From Rubrivivax sp. (GTDB lineage: Bacteria; Pseudomonadota; Gammaproteobacteria; Burkholderiales; Burkholderiaceae_C): 38,409 bases of DNA. Positions 1 through 9,090 of the stretch are shown here, piece by piece. Both the position numbers and the translations under genes were made by a program. The notes under the pieces are model-generated. The model did not search any database, was not told where the DNA came from, and worked only from the letters and a program-made list of their open reading frames with translations. Numbering within the stretch: the stretch's first letter is position 1; the number at the start of each line of letters is the position of its first letter. The DNA lies in assembly GCA_018780805.1 (NCBI GenBank), contig JADMJD010000127.1, positions 1 through 38,409 on the forward strand. The letters are read 5' to 3'.

Positions 1-129
1 CGAAGCGCCGACCGCCGGATTCGCGCGCCGCAGCCCGCCCGGGACGGCCTGTGCCGCCGCGATCGCCGAACGCGAGGACATGCAATGTCCGCAAAGAGCC
101 GACAACAGCCCTCCGAGGAGCCCCCTGAC
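1..129. other. Unassigned sequence at left edge
   Basis: No product could be recognised in the 129 bases before malG. One frame stays open from the edge into malG. Another ends with TGA at 126-128, one base before the malG ATG. None of the three plus-strand readings resembles the hydrophobic end of MalF, the usual upstream neighbour. A GAGGAG Shine-Dalgarno at about 115-120 belongs to malG. The segment may be the tail of a gene outside the window or a short spacer. Confidence 0.4.
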
Positions 130-1020
130 ATGGCCATCGTCACCGGCAAGAACCAACGCTGGCGTGTGCTGGCCACGCATGCTGCGCTGTGGGTGCTGCT
201 GGCGCTCACGCTGTTCCCGCTGCTGGCCGTGGTCAGCATCTCGTTGCGGCCGGGCAACTTTGCCACCGGCAGCCTGATCCCCGATCAGATCAGCCTGGAG
301 CACTGGAAGCTCGCACTCGGCATCGCCACCACCAACGCGCAAGGCCAGCTCGTGCAGCCGCCGTTCCCGGTGCTGCTGTGGCTGTGGAACTCGGTCAAGA
401 TCGCCACCATCAGTGCGCTGCTGATCGTGGCCATCTCCACCACCGCGGCCTACGCCTTTGCCCGCATGAACTTCGCGCGCAAGGGGCTGATCCTGAACAG
501 CCTTCTGCTGCTGCAGATGTTCCCGGTGGCCGTGGCGCTGGTGGCCATCTACGCCATTTTCGAGGGCATCGGCCGCACGCTGCCGTGGCTGGGTGTCGAG
601 ACGCATGCCGGCCTGATCGTGGCCTACCTGGGCGGTGTGGCCACGCACATCTGGACGATCAAGGGCTACTTCGAGACCGTGCCGCTGGAGATCGAGGAGA
701 ACGCCAAGGTGGACGGCGCCACGCCCTGGCAGACCTTCCGCCACGTGCTGCTGCCGATGGCCATGCCCATCCTGATGGTGGTCTTCGTGCTGGCCTTCAT
801 CGGCACCATCATCGAGTACCCGGTGGCCAGCATCCTGCTGCGCGAGGAGCCCAACCTCACGCTCGCGGTCGGCTCCAAATTCTTCCTCTACGACCAGCGT
901 TACCTGTGGGGCGACTTTGCCGCCGCCGCGGTGCTGAGCGGCCTGCCGATCACCCTGGTCTTCCTGCTTGCGCAGCGCTGGATCGTCAGTGGCCTCACGG
1001 CCGGGGGCGTCAAGGGATGA
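130..1020 (+). CDS. malG: Maltose/maltodextrin ABC transporter permease MalG
   Basis: This is an inner-membrane permease subunit of the MalEFGK2 maltose/maltodextrin importer. The protein is 296 aa, the length of Escherichia coli MalG, and the N-terminal half contains the family signature [18 protein letters not shown] at about residues 38-55. Several hydrophobic segments are visible, and the EAA loop that docks on the ATPase lies near residues 189-209 ([12 protein letters not shown]). I chose ATG 130 over the in-frame ATG at 85 because it gives the MalG length and a GAGGAG ribosome-binding site lies 9 nt upstream. The stop overlaps the start of the next gene by 4 nt (ATGA), so it is translationally coupled to the amylase genes. 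MalE, MalF and MalK are not in the window and would be expected to the left. Confidence 0.93.
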   Translation: MAIVTGKNQRWRVLATHAALWVLLALTLFPLLAVVSISLRPGNFATGSLIPDQISLEHWKLALGIATTNAQGQLVQPPFPVLLWLWNSVKIATISALLIVAISTTAAYAFARMNFARKGLILNSLLLLQMFPVAVALVAIYAIFEGIGRTLPWLGVETHAGLIVAYLGGVATHIWTIKGYFETVPLEIEENAKVDGATPWQTFRHVLLPMAMPILMVVFVLAFIGTIIEYPVASILLREEPNLTLAVGSKFFLYDQRYLWGDFAAAAVLSGLPITLVFLLAQRWIVSGLTAGGVKG

Positions 1021-2567
1021 AGACACTGCTCACCGCCATGCTGGCCACGGCCCTGGCCACCGCGCAGGCCGGCCCGTTCGAGGACCGCGAGCGCGACTGG
1101 CGCAACGGCGCCATCGTCTACCAGATCATCGTCGACCGCTTTGTGCCGCCCGCCGACCTGGCCGCCAAGCGCCACCTGTACCCGGCGCCCAAGACGCTGC
1201 GGCCCTGGGCCGAGGTGCCCGAGCCCGGCCCCTACCTGCCGGACCAGAAACTCGCGGCGCACGAGCTGCACTTCTGGGGCGGTGACCTCGCCAGTGCCAC
1301 GACACGGCTGGACCACATCCAGGCGCTGGGCGCCGATGTGCTCTACCTCAACCCCATCCACCTGGCCTACACCAACCACAAGTACGACGCCTTCGACTTC
1401 AAGGCCATCAGCCCCGAGTACGGCACACGCAGCGACTTCAAGCGCCTGGCCGCCGATGCGCACCGGCGTGGCCTGAAGGTGGTGCTGGACGGCGTGTTCA
1501 ACCACATGGGCCGCAACGCGCCGATCTTCCAGGACGCCCTGGCCGACCCGAAGAGCCGCTGGCGCCCGTGGTTTGCCATCGGGCCGCAGTTTGAAGGGGG
1601 CGCGCGGGCCTGGACCGGCTTCCAGAACCTGCCCGAGCTGAACCTGGAGAACCCCGCCGTGCGCCGCCACCTGTGGGGCGATGCAGATTCGGTGGTGCGG
1701 GGTTACCTGCGCGACGGTGCCGACGGCTGGCGCCTGGACACCGCCTACGAGCTGGGCCACGCCTACCTGCGTGAGCTGACCAACGCCGCGCACCGCGAAA
1801 AGCCGGGCTCGCTGGTGGTGGGTGAGATCGTCAACTACCCCGGGCAGTGGCTGCGGTCGATGGACGCGGTGATGAACTTCACGCTGCGCGAGATCGTGCT
1901 TGGCATGGCCCGCGGCGACATCGCCCCCGGTGCCGCGGGCCGCATGACCGAGCGCCTGGTGAAGGACGCCGGCATCGAGCCCCTGCTCAAGAGCTGGGTC
2001 GTGATCGACAACCACGACATCCCGCGCATCGCCACGCAACTGCCCGATGTGGCGCAGCGCCGGCTGGTGCAGGCGCTGCAGTTCACGTTGCCCGGTGCGC
2101 CCAACCTGTACTACGGCGCCGAAGTGGGCATGATCGGCGGTGCGGACCCCGCCAACCGCGGCCCCATGCGCTGGGACCTGGTGCGCGATCACAACCCCGA
2201 GCTGGCCTGGGTGCGCCAGCTGGTGGCGCTGCGCAAGGCCCACCGCGCACTGCGGGTGGGTGACTTCCGGCTGGTCGAATCGCAGCAGCTGCTGGCCTTC
2301 GAGCGCCACACCGACCGTGTGCTGGAGAGCCGCATCGTCGTCGCCAACCCGGGCCACACGACGGTACGCGAGCGGCTGCTGGTGGCCAACCCGCACCTGA
2401 TGGACGACACGCCGATGGTGGACGTGCTGGGCCTGCTGGCCACGCCGCCGGCCGTGGGCTTCGGCCCCGGCTTCATCACCGTGGAACTGCCGCCGCAGGG
2501 CGTGGTGGTGCTGCAGCCGCGGCCCAAGGCGCTGGGCGGTTACAGCCGCTACAAGCGCGTGCCCTGA
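1017..2567 (+). CDS. Exported GH13 alpha-amylase family protein (copy 1)
   Basis: This is a 516-aa glycoside hydrolase family 13 enzyme expected to cleave alpha-1,4-glucans or maltodextrins in the periplasm or outside the cell. Residues 1-18 look like a Sec signal peptide ending AQA. GH13 region I is DGVFNH at 158-163. The nucleophile is Asp241 (DGWRLDTA), the acid/base is Glu270 (VVGEIV) and the third acid is Asp334 (DNHD), so the catalytic triad is complete. The start ATG overlaps the malG stop (ATGA). The true start is inside a longer open frame that begins in malG, and the signal peptide fixes it. The next gene is a close paralogue, suggesting tandem duplication. Specificity (alpha-amylase, cyclomaltodextrinase or alpha-glucosidase) cannot be told from the motifs alone. 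Confidence 0.9.
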   Translation: MKTLLTAMLATALATAQAGPFEDRERDWRNGAIVYQIIVDRFVPPADLAAKRHLYPAPKTLRPWAEVPEPGPYLPDQKLAAHELHFWGGDLASATTRLDHIQALGADVLYLNPIHLAYTNHKYDAFDFKAISPEYGTRSDFKRLAADAHRRGLKVVLDGVFNHMGRNAPIFQDALADPKSRWRPWFAIGPQFEGGARAWTGFQNLPELNLENPAVRRHLWGDADSVVRGYLRDGADGWRLDTAYELGHAYLRELTNAAHREKPGSLVVGEIVNYPGQWLRSMDAVMNFTLREIVLGMARGDIAPGAAGRMTERLVKDAGIEPLLKSWVVIDNHDIPRIATQLPDVAQRRLVQALQFTLPGAPNLYYGAEVGMIGGADPANRGPMRWDLVRDHNPELAWVRQLVALRKAHRALRVGDFRLVESQQLLAFERHTDRVLESRIVVANPGHTTVRERLLVANPHLMDDTPMVDVLGLLATPPAVGFGPGFITVELPPQGVVVLQPRPKALGGYSRYKRVP

Positions 2568-2581
2568 GCCGCGGAGAAACC

Positions 2582-4192
2582 ATGACGAAGACCCAACGCC
2601 AGATGCTGGCCGCCGCCGCGGCCAGCGCCACCCTGACCGCGAACGCACAACCCGTGGCCACCCATGTGAACACCCCCGCCGGCAACCGCTTCGACGAAGC
2701 CGCCGCAGGCGTCTACGCCCAGCGCGAGGCCGATTGGCGCAATGGCGCCCTGGTCTACCAGGTGCTGCCGGATCGTTTTGCACCCGCCGCCGACCTGGAC
2801 GCCAAGCGCCACCTCTACCCCGCGCCGAAGGTGCTGCGGCGCTGGGACGAGTTGCCCCAGCGGGGCACTTACCTGGACAGCGCGCGGCTGTGGAGCCACG
2901 AGATTCAGTTCTGGGGCGGTGACCTGAAGAGCGTGGCGTCCAAGCTGGACCATGTGCAGCAGCTCGGCGCCGACGTGCTCTACCTCAACCCCATCCACCT
3001 GGCCTACACCAATCACAAGTACGACGCTTTCGACTACCAGGCCGTGAGCCCGGAGTTCGGCACCCGCGACGACGTGAAAGCACTCGCGAAGAACGTGGAT
3101 GCACGTGGCATGAAGCTGGTGCTGGACGGGGTCTTCAACCACATGGGCCGCAACGCGCCGAAGTTCAAGGACGCCTTGGCCAACGCCCAAAGCCCGTGGC
3201 GTGACTGGTTCTACATCGGCCCGCAGTACCAGAGCGGTGCGCGGGTGTGGTGGCTGGCCGAGAACCTGCCCGAGATCAACCTCGAAAATCCCGCTGTGCG
3301 CGCGCATGTCTATGCGGGGCAGGACTCGGTGGTGCGCAGCTACCTGCGCGACGGCGTCGACGGCTGGCGGCTGGATGTCGCGGTCGACATCGGCTTCGAG
3401 CAGCTGCATGCCTTGACGCAGGCCGCGCACGCCGAGAAGCCCGGCTCGCTGGTCGTCGGCGAGATCGCCAACTACCCCAAGGAGTGGTTCCCGGCGGTGG
3501 ACGGCGTCATGAACTTCACGCTGCGCGAGATCATCCTGCGTGTGGCCGACCGGCGGCTGGAGCCGGCGCTGGCGGTGCAGATGATGGACCGCATGGTGCG
3601 CGAAAGCGGGACCGAGAACCTGCTCAAGTCCTGGCTGATGCTGGACAACCACGACACGCCGCGCATCGCCACCGCGCTGCCGGATGTGGCGCAGCGCCGG
3701 CTGGCCCAGGTGCTGCAGTTCACGCTGCCCGGTGCGCCCAACCTCTACTACGGCAGCGAAGTGGGCATGCCCGGCGGTGACGACCCCGAGATGCGCGCGC
3801 CGATGCGTTGGGACCAGGTGAACGATGCCAACCCGACCTATGCCTGGACGAAGAAGCTGATCGCCCTGCGCAAGGCCCAGCGCGCGCTGCGTGTGGGCGA
3901 TTTCCGCACCGTCACATCGCACAAGCTGCTGGCCTTCGAGCGCCACACCGACCGTGCGCGCGACACCGTGGTGGTGGTCGCCAACCCGGGCGCCACGACG
4001 GTCAGTGAGACCGTGATGGTGGCCAACTCGAAGCTGATGAACGTCTGGAGCATGGTGGACCAGCTCAGCGGCGAGAAGGTGAAGATCACCACCGGCCTGC
4101 TGGACCTCACCCTGCCGCCCGGCGCGGTGCGGGTGCTGGTGCCCGAGCTGAGCCCGGGCGGGGGTTACAGCGCCTACAAGCGGGTGCAATGA
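2582..4192 (+). CDS. Exported GH13 alpha-amylase family protein (copy 2)
   Basis: This 536-aa GH13 enzyme is paralogous to the preceding gene. Long shared blocks include [18 protein letters not shown] and the whole region around each catalytic residue. Region I is DGVFNH at 182-187, the nucleophile is Asp265 (GWRLDVAV), the acid/base is Glu294 (VVGEIAN) and the third acid is Asp358 (DNHD). The N-terminus (MTKTQRQMLAAAAASATLTANA) is alanine-rich and only weakly signal-like, and about 20 residues longer than copy 1 before the shared WRNGA-VYQ segment. It starts 14 nt after the first amylase and overlaps the third by 4 nt, so all three are in one transcription unit with malG. The two copies may differ in product pattern or location, but the sequence does not say how. 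Confidence 0.9.
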   Translation: MTKTQRQMLAAAAASATLTANAQPVATHVNTPAGNRFDEAAAGVYAQREADWRNGALVYQVLPDRFAPAADLDAKRHLYPAPKVLRRWDELPQRGTYLDSARLWSHEIQFWGGDLKSVASKLDHVQQLGADVLYLNPIHLAYTNHKYDAFDYQAVSPEFGTRDDVKALAKNVDARGMKLVLDGVFNHMGRNAPKFKDALANAQSPWRDWFYIGPQYQSGARVWWLAENLPEINLENPAVRAHVYAGQDSVVRSYLRDGVDGWRLDVAVDIGFEQLHALTQAAHAEKPGSLVVGEIANYPKEWFPAVDGVMNFTLREIILRVADRRLEPALAVQMMDRMVRESGTENLLKSWLMLDNHDTPRIATALPDVAQRRLAQVLQFTLPGAPNLYYGSEVGMPGGDDPEMRAPMRWDQVNDANPTYAWTKKLIALRKAQRALRVGDFRTVTSHKLLAFERHTDRARDTVVVVANPGATTVSETVMVANSKLMNVWSMVDQLSGEKVKITTGLLDLTLPPGAVRVLVPELSPGGGYSAYKRVQ

Positions 4193-6855
4193 GGCGCGGT
4201 CTGCTGCCCGCGCTGCTGCTGGCGGCACCGCTGGTGGCGCAGGCCGCCGCTTGCGCCCCGCACCCGCTGGCTGGGCGCGACCTCTACCTGCGCGGCAGCT
4301 TCAACAGCTGGAACGCGGTGGAGTCACAACGTTTCATCTGGGCCTGCGACCGCTTCGAGCTCGTCACGCGGGTCGAAGGTGAACACCGCTTCAAGATCGG
4401 TGACGAAGCCTGGAGCGCCGACGCCGACTTCGGCGGCCGGCCCGATGCGCTGCAGCGCAAGGGCGCGGAGATCACGCGCCGTTTCAGCGGCGTGCACCGC
4501 TTCACGCTGGACCCTTCGATGAACAAGCTCCGTGTCGATGACTGTCCCGCCGCCGCGCCGTTTGGTGACACCGTGCTCTTCCTGCGCGGCACGATGAACA
4601 ACTGGGCGGCGCTGGACGACTACGCCTTCCAGTACCACTGCGACGCCTACTACCTGAACGTCAAGCTCGAAGGCCGGCACGAATTCAAGCTCGCCGATGC
4701 CGGCTGGAAGGACGCCACCAGCTTCGGTGTCGGCAAGGGCAACCACGTGCAGACCTTCAGCGGCGAACACACGGTGCGCCTGGCCTTCGACGCCGCGGGC
4801 CAACACACGCTGAACGTCGGCCCCAAGACCTTTGCCGACCCGCTGGCCAAGGCGGTGGATCACCCGGTGGCCCTGGGCCTGCGCTATCACTCGCGCAACA
4901 CCGCGCACAAACAGCCTTTCGGCGCGCAGCCGGCCGGCACGGCCATGCAGTTCACCGTGACGGCGCCGCCCGGCGTGCAGCAACTCACCCTGGTGGTGGA
5001 GCGCCGACGGCTCGAAGGCAACCAGGAACTGCTGGCCTACGAGCCCGTGGCGCGCGTGCCGATGCAGCGGCATCCGATGGGTCAGCGCCAGCGTTTCACC
5101 GCCGAGCACCGGTTCGACGCCGTGGGCATCCACGGCTACTGGTTCGAGGCGCAGATCGACGGCCGGCTTTTCGTGCTGCAGAACAACGCCGACCCGGTGT
5201 TCTGGACGCGCGAAAAAGGCAGCGGCGGCCCCGCCGCGGTGGCTGAAAAACCGCCCACGCTGCAGCCCGTCCGCCGCTTCCGGCAGACCATCTACGCACC
5301 CGATTTCAAGGTGCCCGACTGGGCGGCCGACGCCGTCTACTACTACATCTTCCCCGAGCGTTTCCGCAATGGCGACGCCAGCAACGACCCGGTGCCCGGC
5401 CGCGACCGCTACCACCGCCACACGGTGGAAAGACACCCCACGTGGATCGGCAAACCCTACCGCCCGGGCAGCGGTGACGGCTCCGATGCGCACTTCAACA
5501 ACGACTTCTTCGGCGGTGACCTGGCCGGCATCATCCAGAAGCTGGACCACATCCAGGCCCTGGGCGCCAACACCATCTACATGACACCGGTGTTCCGCGC
5601 TGCCAGCAACCACAAGTACGACACGGCCGACTACAAGACCATCGACCCGGCCTTCGGCAGCAACGCCGATTTCGAGCGGCTGACCCGGGAAGCGGCCAAG
5701 CGCGGCATCCGCGTCATCCCCGACGCCAGCCTCAACCACACCGGCGCCGATTCGATCTACTTCGACCGCTACGGCAATTACAAGCAGGGCGGCGCTTTCG
5801 AGGGCGAGCGCATCCGCCCGGATTCACCCTACGCCAGCTGGTACAGCTTCGATGCCAAGCAGAAAGACCCGGACCAGCAGTTCAAGGGCTGGGTGGGTGT
5901 GCGCGACCTGCCGGAGCTGGACAAGGCCTCGCCGGCCTGGCGCAACTTTGCCTACGGCGCGCCCGATTCGGTGATGAAGTTCTGGCTCGACCGTGGTGCC
6001 GCCGGCTGGCGCATGGACGTCGCGCCCTGGGTGCCGGACGACTTCTGGCGCGAGTGGCGAGCGGCCATCAAGGCCCACCAACCCGATGCGATCACGATCG
6101 CCGAGACCTGGTTCGACGCCGCGAAGTACTTCCTCGGCGACAGCTTCGACTCGACGATGAACTACATCTTCCGCAACACGGTGCTCGAGTACGCCGCGGG
6201 CGGTGATGCGCGCAAGCTCATGCCCAACCTGGAGCTGATGCGCGAGCATTACCCGCCACAAGCCTTCCACGCGCTGATGAACCTGCTGTCCAGCCACGAC
6301 CAGGCGCGCAGCCTGCACGTGCTGGGCTGGCACGACGACACCAACGCCGCGCAGGAACAACTGGCCAAGGCCCGCTACCGGCTGGCACTGTTCTTCCAGA
6401 TGACCTACCCCGGCGCGCCGGCGGTTTACTACGGTGACGAGGTGGGTCTGAACGGTGGCGACGACCCCGACAACCGCCGGCCCTTCCCCTGGGCCGACCA
6501 GGGCGGCCGGCCCGACGAGTTGATGCACGCCGAGTTCAAGCGCCTGATCGCGTTGCGCCAGGCCATGCCGGTGCTGCGCCGTGGCACGCTGGGCGCACCG
6601 CTGCACGTGGACGCGCACGTGGTGGTGCTGCCGCGCCAGCTGGGCGCGTTGCAGGTGCTGACCGCCAGCAACAACAGCGATGCCGAGCGGGTGGTGGTGG
6701 TCAGCTTGCCGGAGGGCGCCAGCCCGTTCCACGTGGACCGCCTGAGCGGCCAACGATTTGCCGCCCAGGGCCGGCAGTTGACGCTGCCAGTGCCGCCCCG
6801 CTGGGGGCTGGTGCTGGAGGCACTGCCACCCGACGCAGGTCAAACACGCCCTTAA
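4189..6855 (+). CDS. Large multi-domain exported GH13 amylase/neopullulanase-like enzyme
   Basis: This 888-aa protein opens with a signal peptide (about residues 1-20). Two repeated starch/glycogen-binding-like modules follow: the first contains LYLRGSFNSWN (about 27-110) and the second VLFLRGTMNNWA (about 120-215). A neopullulanase-type N domain spans about 225-345 and the GH13 barrel about 375-800, ending in a C-terminal beta domain. The catalytic set is intact: DASLNH at 512-517, nucleophile Asp610 (GWRMDVAP), acid/base Glu639 (IAETWF) and Asp704 (SSHDQ). The family includes neopullulanases, cyclomaltodextrinases and maltogenic amylases, and the architecture suggests export and insoluble-polymer binding. 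The start ATG overlaps the upstream stop (ATGA). Its stop codon lies inside the promoter-like repeat of the next operon. Confidence 0.88.
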   Translation: MRRGLLPALLLAAPLVAQAAACAPHPLAGRDLYLRGSFNSWNAVESQRFIWACDRFELVTRVEGEHRFKIGDEAWSADADFGGRPDALQRKGAEITRRFSGVHRFTLDPSMNKLRVDDCPAAAPFGDTVLFLRGTMNNWAALDDYAFQYHCDAYYLNVKLEGRHEFKLADAGWKDATSFGVGKGNHVQTFSGEHTVRLAFDAAGQHTLNVGPKTFADPLAKAVDHPVALGLRYHSRNTAHKQPFGAQPAGTAMQFTVTAPPGVQQLTLVVERRRLEGNQELLAYEPVARVPMQRHPMGQRQRFTAEHRFDAVGIHGYWFEAQIDGRLFVLQNNADPVFWTREKGSGGPAAVAEKPPTLQPVRRFRQTIYAPDFKVPDWAADAVYYYIFPERFRNGDASNDPVPGRDRYHRHTVERHPTWIGKPYRPGSGDGSDAHFNNDFFGGDLAGIIQKLDHIQALGANTIYMTPVFRAASNHKYDTADYKTIDPAFGSNADFERLTREAAKRGIRVIPDASLNHTGADSIYFDRYGNYKQGGAFEGERIRPDSPYASWYSFDAKQKDPDQQFKGWVGVRDLPELDKASPAWRNFAYGAPDSVMKFWLDRGAAGWRMDVAPWVPDDFWREWRAAIKAHQPDAITIAETWFDAAKYFLGDSFDSTMNYIFRNTVLEYAAGGDARKLMPNLELMREHYPPQAFHALMNLLSSHDQARSLHVLGWHDDTNAAQEQLAKARYRLALFFQMTYPGAPAVYYGDEVGLNGGDDPDNRRPFPWADQGGRPDELMHAEFKRLIALRQAMPVLRRGTLGAPLHVDAHVVVLPRQLGALQVLTASNNSDAERVVVVSLPEGASPFHVDRLSGQRFAAQGRQLTLPVPPRWGLVLEALPPDAGQTRP

Positions 6856-6883
6856 GGCTGCTCTCAGGCCCGCGGGCCACGAT
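6851..6883 (+). promoter_or_regulatory. PmrA/QseB-type direct repeat and -10-like element before shp
   Basis: A direct repeat CTTAAG-GCTGC-TCTCAG occupies 6851-6867 and overlaps the stop codon of the amylase gene. A -10-like hexamer CACGAT starts 10 nt after it (6878-6883). That would place the transcription start near 6890, just before the AGGAG at 6891-6895 that serves the ATG at 6901. The hexamer-N5-hexamer layout matches boxes known for PmrA/BasR and QseB response regulators. The same layout recurs at 10413 and 21298. Confidence 0.5.
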
Positions 6884-6900
6884 GCGGTTCAGGAGTCCCC

Positions 6901-7296
6901 ATGAACCGCATCTGTCGATCCACCTTGTTCAGCCTGTGCGCCGCCTTCATGGCGGGTGCCCAGGCCGCCACCCCGGCCGAGCTGCTGGCCGGCTACCAGG
7001 CCCAGGCCGGCGCACCCGCCGTGGCCGCGCGCGGCCAGGCCTTCTTCACCAGCCGCCATGGCGGCGAGTGGAGCTGTGCCAGCTGCCACGGCACCCCGCC
7101 CGTGAAAACCGGCCGCCATGCCAGCACCGGCAAGGCCATCGAGCCACTGGCGCCCGCCTTCAACGCCCAGCGTTTCACCGACCTGGCCAAGGCCGAGAAG
7201 TGGTTCCGCCGCAATTGCAAGGACGTGGCCAGCCGCGAGTGCACGGCGGGTGAGAAGGCCGATGTGCTGGCCTGGCTGACAGGCCTGCAACCATGA
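6901..7296 (+). CDS. shp: SHP-type monoheme cytochrome c (DUF1924 family)
   Basis: This 131-aa periplasmic cytochrome has a signal peptide of about 22 residues ending AQA and one heme site, C59-A-S-C62-H63. Asn105 directly precedes Cys106. In the sphaeroides heme protein (SHP) an asparagine is the displaceable distal heme ligand, and Cys106/Cys114 could form a neighbouring disulfide, so I read Asn105 as the candidate sixth ligand. SHP family members bind small ligands such as NO or oxygen when reduced, and their physiological role is unsettled. The call is supported strongly by the neighbours: a diheme cytochrome c, a cytochrome b and a two-component pair, the known SHP arrangement. AGGAG lies 5 nt before ATG 6901, and the stop overlaps the next start (ATGA). 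Confidence 0.85.
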   Translation: MNRICRSTLFSLCAAFMAGAQAATPAELLAGYQAQAGAPAVAARGQAFFTSRHGGEWSCASCHGTPPVKTGRHASTGKAIEPLAPAFNAQRFTDLAKAEKWFRRNCKDVASRECTAGEKADVLAWLTGLQP

Positions 7297-7748
7297 AGCG
7301 CCTGTTTCCAGTGGCCCTGCTGGTGGCGGCCTCCTGGGCGCAGGCCGACCTGGCGCCCACCCCCTTGCTGCCGGCCTACCGCACCGAGTGCAGTGCCTGC
7401 CACGTGGCCTACCCCGCGGCCCTGCTGCCGGCGGCGTCCTGGCAACGCCTGATGGCCGGGCTGGAGCGCCACTTCGGCACGGACGCGTCGCTGGACGCAG
7501 CCACTGCGCGTGCCATCGGCAGCTGGCTGGCCGCCAACGCCGGCACCTACAAGAAGGTGCAGCGCGAAGCCACCGCCCCGCCGCAGGACCGCATCACACG
7601 TGCCGCCTGGTTCGTGCGCGAGCACGACGAGGTGCCCGCCGCCACCTGGCGGCGCGACGACGTGAAGAGCGCGTCCAACTGCGTGGCCTGCCACACCCGC
7701 GCCGACGAAGGAGATTTCAGTGAACGGCAGATCCGCGTCCCCCGCTGA
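7293..7748 (+). CDS. dhc: Diheme cytochrome c (DHC), electron donor to SHP
   Basis: This is a 151-aa protein with a signal peptide ending near residue 19 (WAQA) and two heme c sites, C33-S-A-C36-H37 and C130-V-A-C133-H134. The size, site positions and coupling to shp match the DHC protein known to reduce SHP in purple bacteria. It should act in the periplasm between the quinol-linked cytochrome b encoded next and SHP. Its ATG overlaps the shp stop by 4 nt, and its own last 29 nt overlap the next gene. No axial ligand other than the motif histidines can be assigned from sequence alone. Confidence 0.85.
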   Translation: MKRLFPVALLVAASWAQADLAPTPLLPAYRTECSACHVAYPAALLPAASWQRLMAGLERHFGTDASLDAATARAIGSWLAANAGTYKKVQREATAPPQDRITRAAWFVREHDEVPAATWRRDDVKSASNCVACHTRADEGDFSERQIRVPR

Positions 7749-8424
7749 GGGCCGCATCCTGGTCTGGGACGCCCCGGTGCGGGTCTTCCACTGGACGATG
7801 GTGCTGTGTTTTGCCGGCGCCTGGCTCACCGCCGAGGGTGAGCGCTGGCGTCTGCTGCACGTGACGCTGGGCTACACCATGGGCGGCCTGGTGGCCTTCC
7901 GGGTGCTGTGGGGTCTGGTGGGCACACACCACGCCCGCTTCAAGAGCTTTGTGCGTGGCCCTGCGGCCGTGGGGCGTTATGCCTTGAACCTGGTCGAGGG
8001 CCAGGCCGAACACCATGTGGGCCACAACCCGGCCGGCGCGGTGGCCATCGTGGGCATGCTGCTGCTGACGGCCTTCAGCGCGGGCAGCGGCTGGGCGGTC
8101 TTCAACGACCTGGGTCCGGAGCTGCTGGAAGAACTGCACGAGCTCAGCGGCAACGCCCTGATGGCCCTGGTGCTGGTGCATGTGTTCGGTGTCATCGTGG
8201 CCAGCCGGCTGCACCGCGAGAACCTGGTGCGTGCGATGTTCAGCGGCTGGAAACAAGGCCCGGCAGACGAAGGCATCCGCCGCGCCTGGCGCGGCCTGGC
8301 CGCGGTGATGCTGGTGGCCGTGCTGGGCTTCTGGGCCTGGCAGTGGCAGACCGCGCCCGCCGGTGGAGCCACGCTCGCCACCGAAGCCGGCAACGGGCAC
8401 GGCGACGAGCAGGACGACGATTGA
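7720..8424 (+). CDS. Cytochrome b561 family membrane protein
   Basis: This 234-aa integral membrane cytochrome b has four or five hydrophobic helices. Candidate heme histidines sit in VRVFHWTM, RLLHVTLGY, EELHELSG and LVLVHVFG, the pattern of Ni/Fe-hydrogenase-type or bacterial cytochrome b561 proteins. It would take electrons from membrane quinol and pass them to the diheme cytochrome. The start is GTG at 7720, set by a strong AAGGAG at 7708-7713 inside the dhc coding region, giving a 29-nt overlap. The C-terminal tail is charged (HGDEQDDD). It completes the shp-dhc-cytochrome b trio. Confidence 0.87.
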   Translation: MNGRSASPAEGRILVWDAPVRVFHWTMVLCFAGAWLTAEGERWRLLHVTLGYTMGGLVAFRVLWGLVGTHHARFKSFVRGPAAVGRYALNLVEGQAEHHVGHNPAGAVAIVGMLLLTAFSAGSGWAVFNDLGPELLEELHELSGNALMALVLVHVFGVIVASRLHRENLVRAMFSGWKQGPADEGIRRAWRGLAAVMLVAVLGFWAWQWQTAPAGGATLATEAGNGHGDEQDDD

Positions 8425-8428
8425 CACC

Positions 8429-9082
8429 ATGCGCCTGCTGCTGATCGAGGACGATGCCATCCTGGGCGCAGGCCTGCGCGATTGCCTGGCCGCCGACGGC
8501 CATGTCGTGGACTGGTGCCAGCGCCTGCTGCAGACGGCGCTGCTGAAAAACGAGCCCTACGATGCCCTGCTGGTGGACTGGCAGTTGCCCGACGGATCCG
8601 GCCTGGACTGGATCCGTGCCTACCGGCAGCACGACGACCATACCGCCATCCTGTTGCTCACGGCACGGGACCTGCTGCACGACCGTGTGCAGGGCCTGGA
8701 CGCGGGCGCCGACGACTACCTGGTCAAGCCCTTTGCCCCGGAAGAGCTGGCCGCCCGCATCCGGGCGGTGCGCCGCCGGACCGCGGGCATGGCCCAGGCA
8801 CGCGTGACGCTGGGGTCGGTGGCGTTGGATCTCACGCAGCGCTGCGCCTACATCGACGGTGCCCGGACCGAATTGACCACACGCGAGTGGGCCATCACCG
8901 AGGCCCTGGCCCTGCGTCCAGGCCGGCTTGTCTGCAAACGGGAGCTCGAAGCCCTGGTGCTGGGGCTGGAGGGCGATGTCGCCAGCAATTCGCTGGAGGT
9001 GCATGTGTCCAACATCCGCCGCAAGCTGGGCCGCCATTGCATCGAGACGGTGCGTGGCATGGGCTACCGCTTGACGACCTGA
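8429..9082 (+). CDS. OmpR/PhoB family response regulator, QseB/PmrA-like
   Basis: This 217-aa regulator has a receiver domain (about 1-115) with acidic pocket E7-D8-D9, phospho-acceptor Asp50, Thr78 and Lys100, followed by a winged-helix DNA-binding domain ending VRGMGYRLTT. The start ATG 8429 gives the canonical MRLLLIEDD opening; an earlier in-frame ATG at 8363 lies inside the cytochrome b gene. It lies 4 nt after the cytochrome b stop and 8 nt before its kinase, so it is co-transcribed with shp-dhc-cytochrome b. It is a close paralogue of the regulator at 20610-21272, with the same receiver spacing and the same unusual VDWQLPDGSGL segment. Direct targets are probably the repeats at 6851 and 10413. 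Confidence 0.92.
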   Translation: MRLLLIEDDAILGAGLRDCLAADGHVVDWCQRLLQTALLKNEPYDALLVDWQLPDGSGLDWIRAYRQHDDHTAILLLTARDLLHDRVQGLDAGADDYLVKPFAPEELAARIRAVRRRTAGMAQARVTLGSVALDLTQRCAYIDGARTELTTREWAITEALALRPGRLVCKRELEALVLGLEGDVASNSLEVHVSNIRRKLGRHCIETVRGMGYRLTT

Positions 9083-9090
9083 TCGGCCGG

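Noticed and set aside
2549..4228. A 559-codon minus-strand open frame opposite the second amylase
   Set aside because: Its coding content mirrors the amylase frame. The plus-strand protein has complete GH13 motifs.
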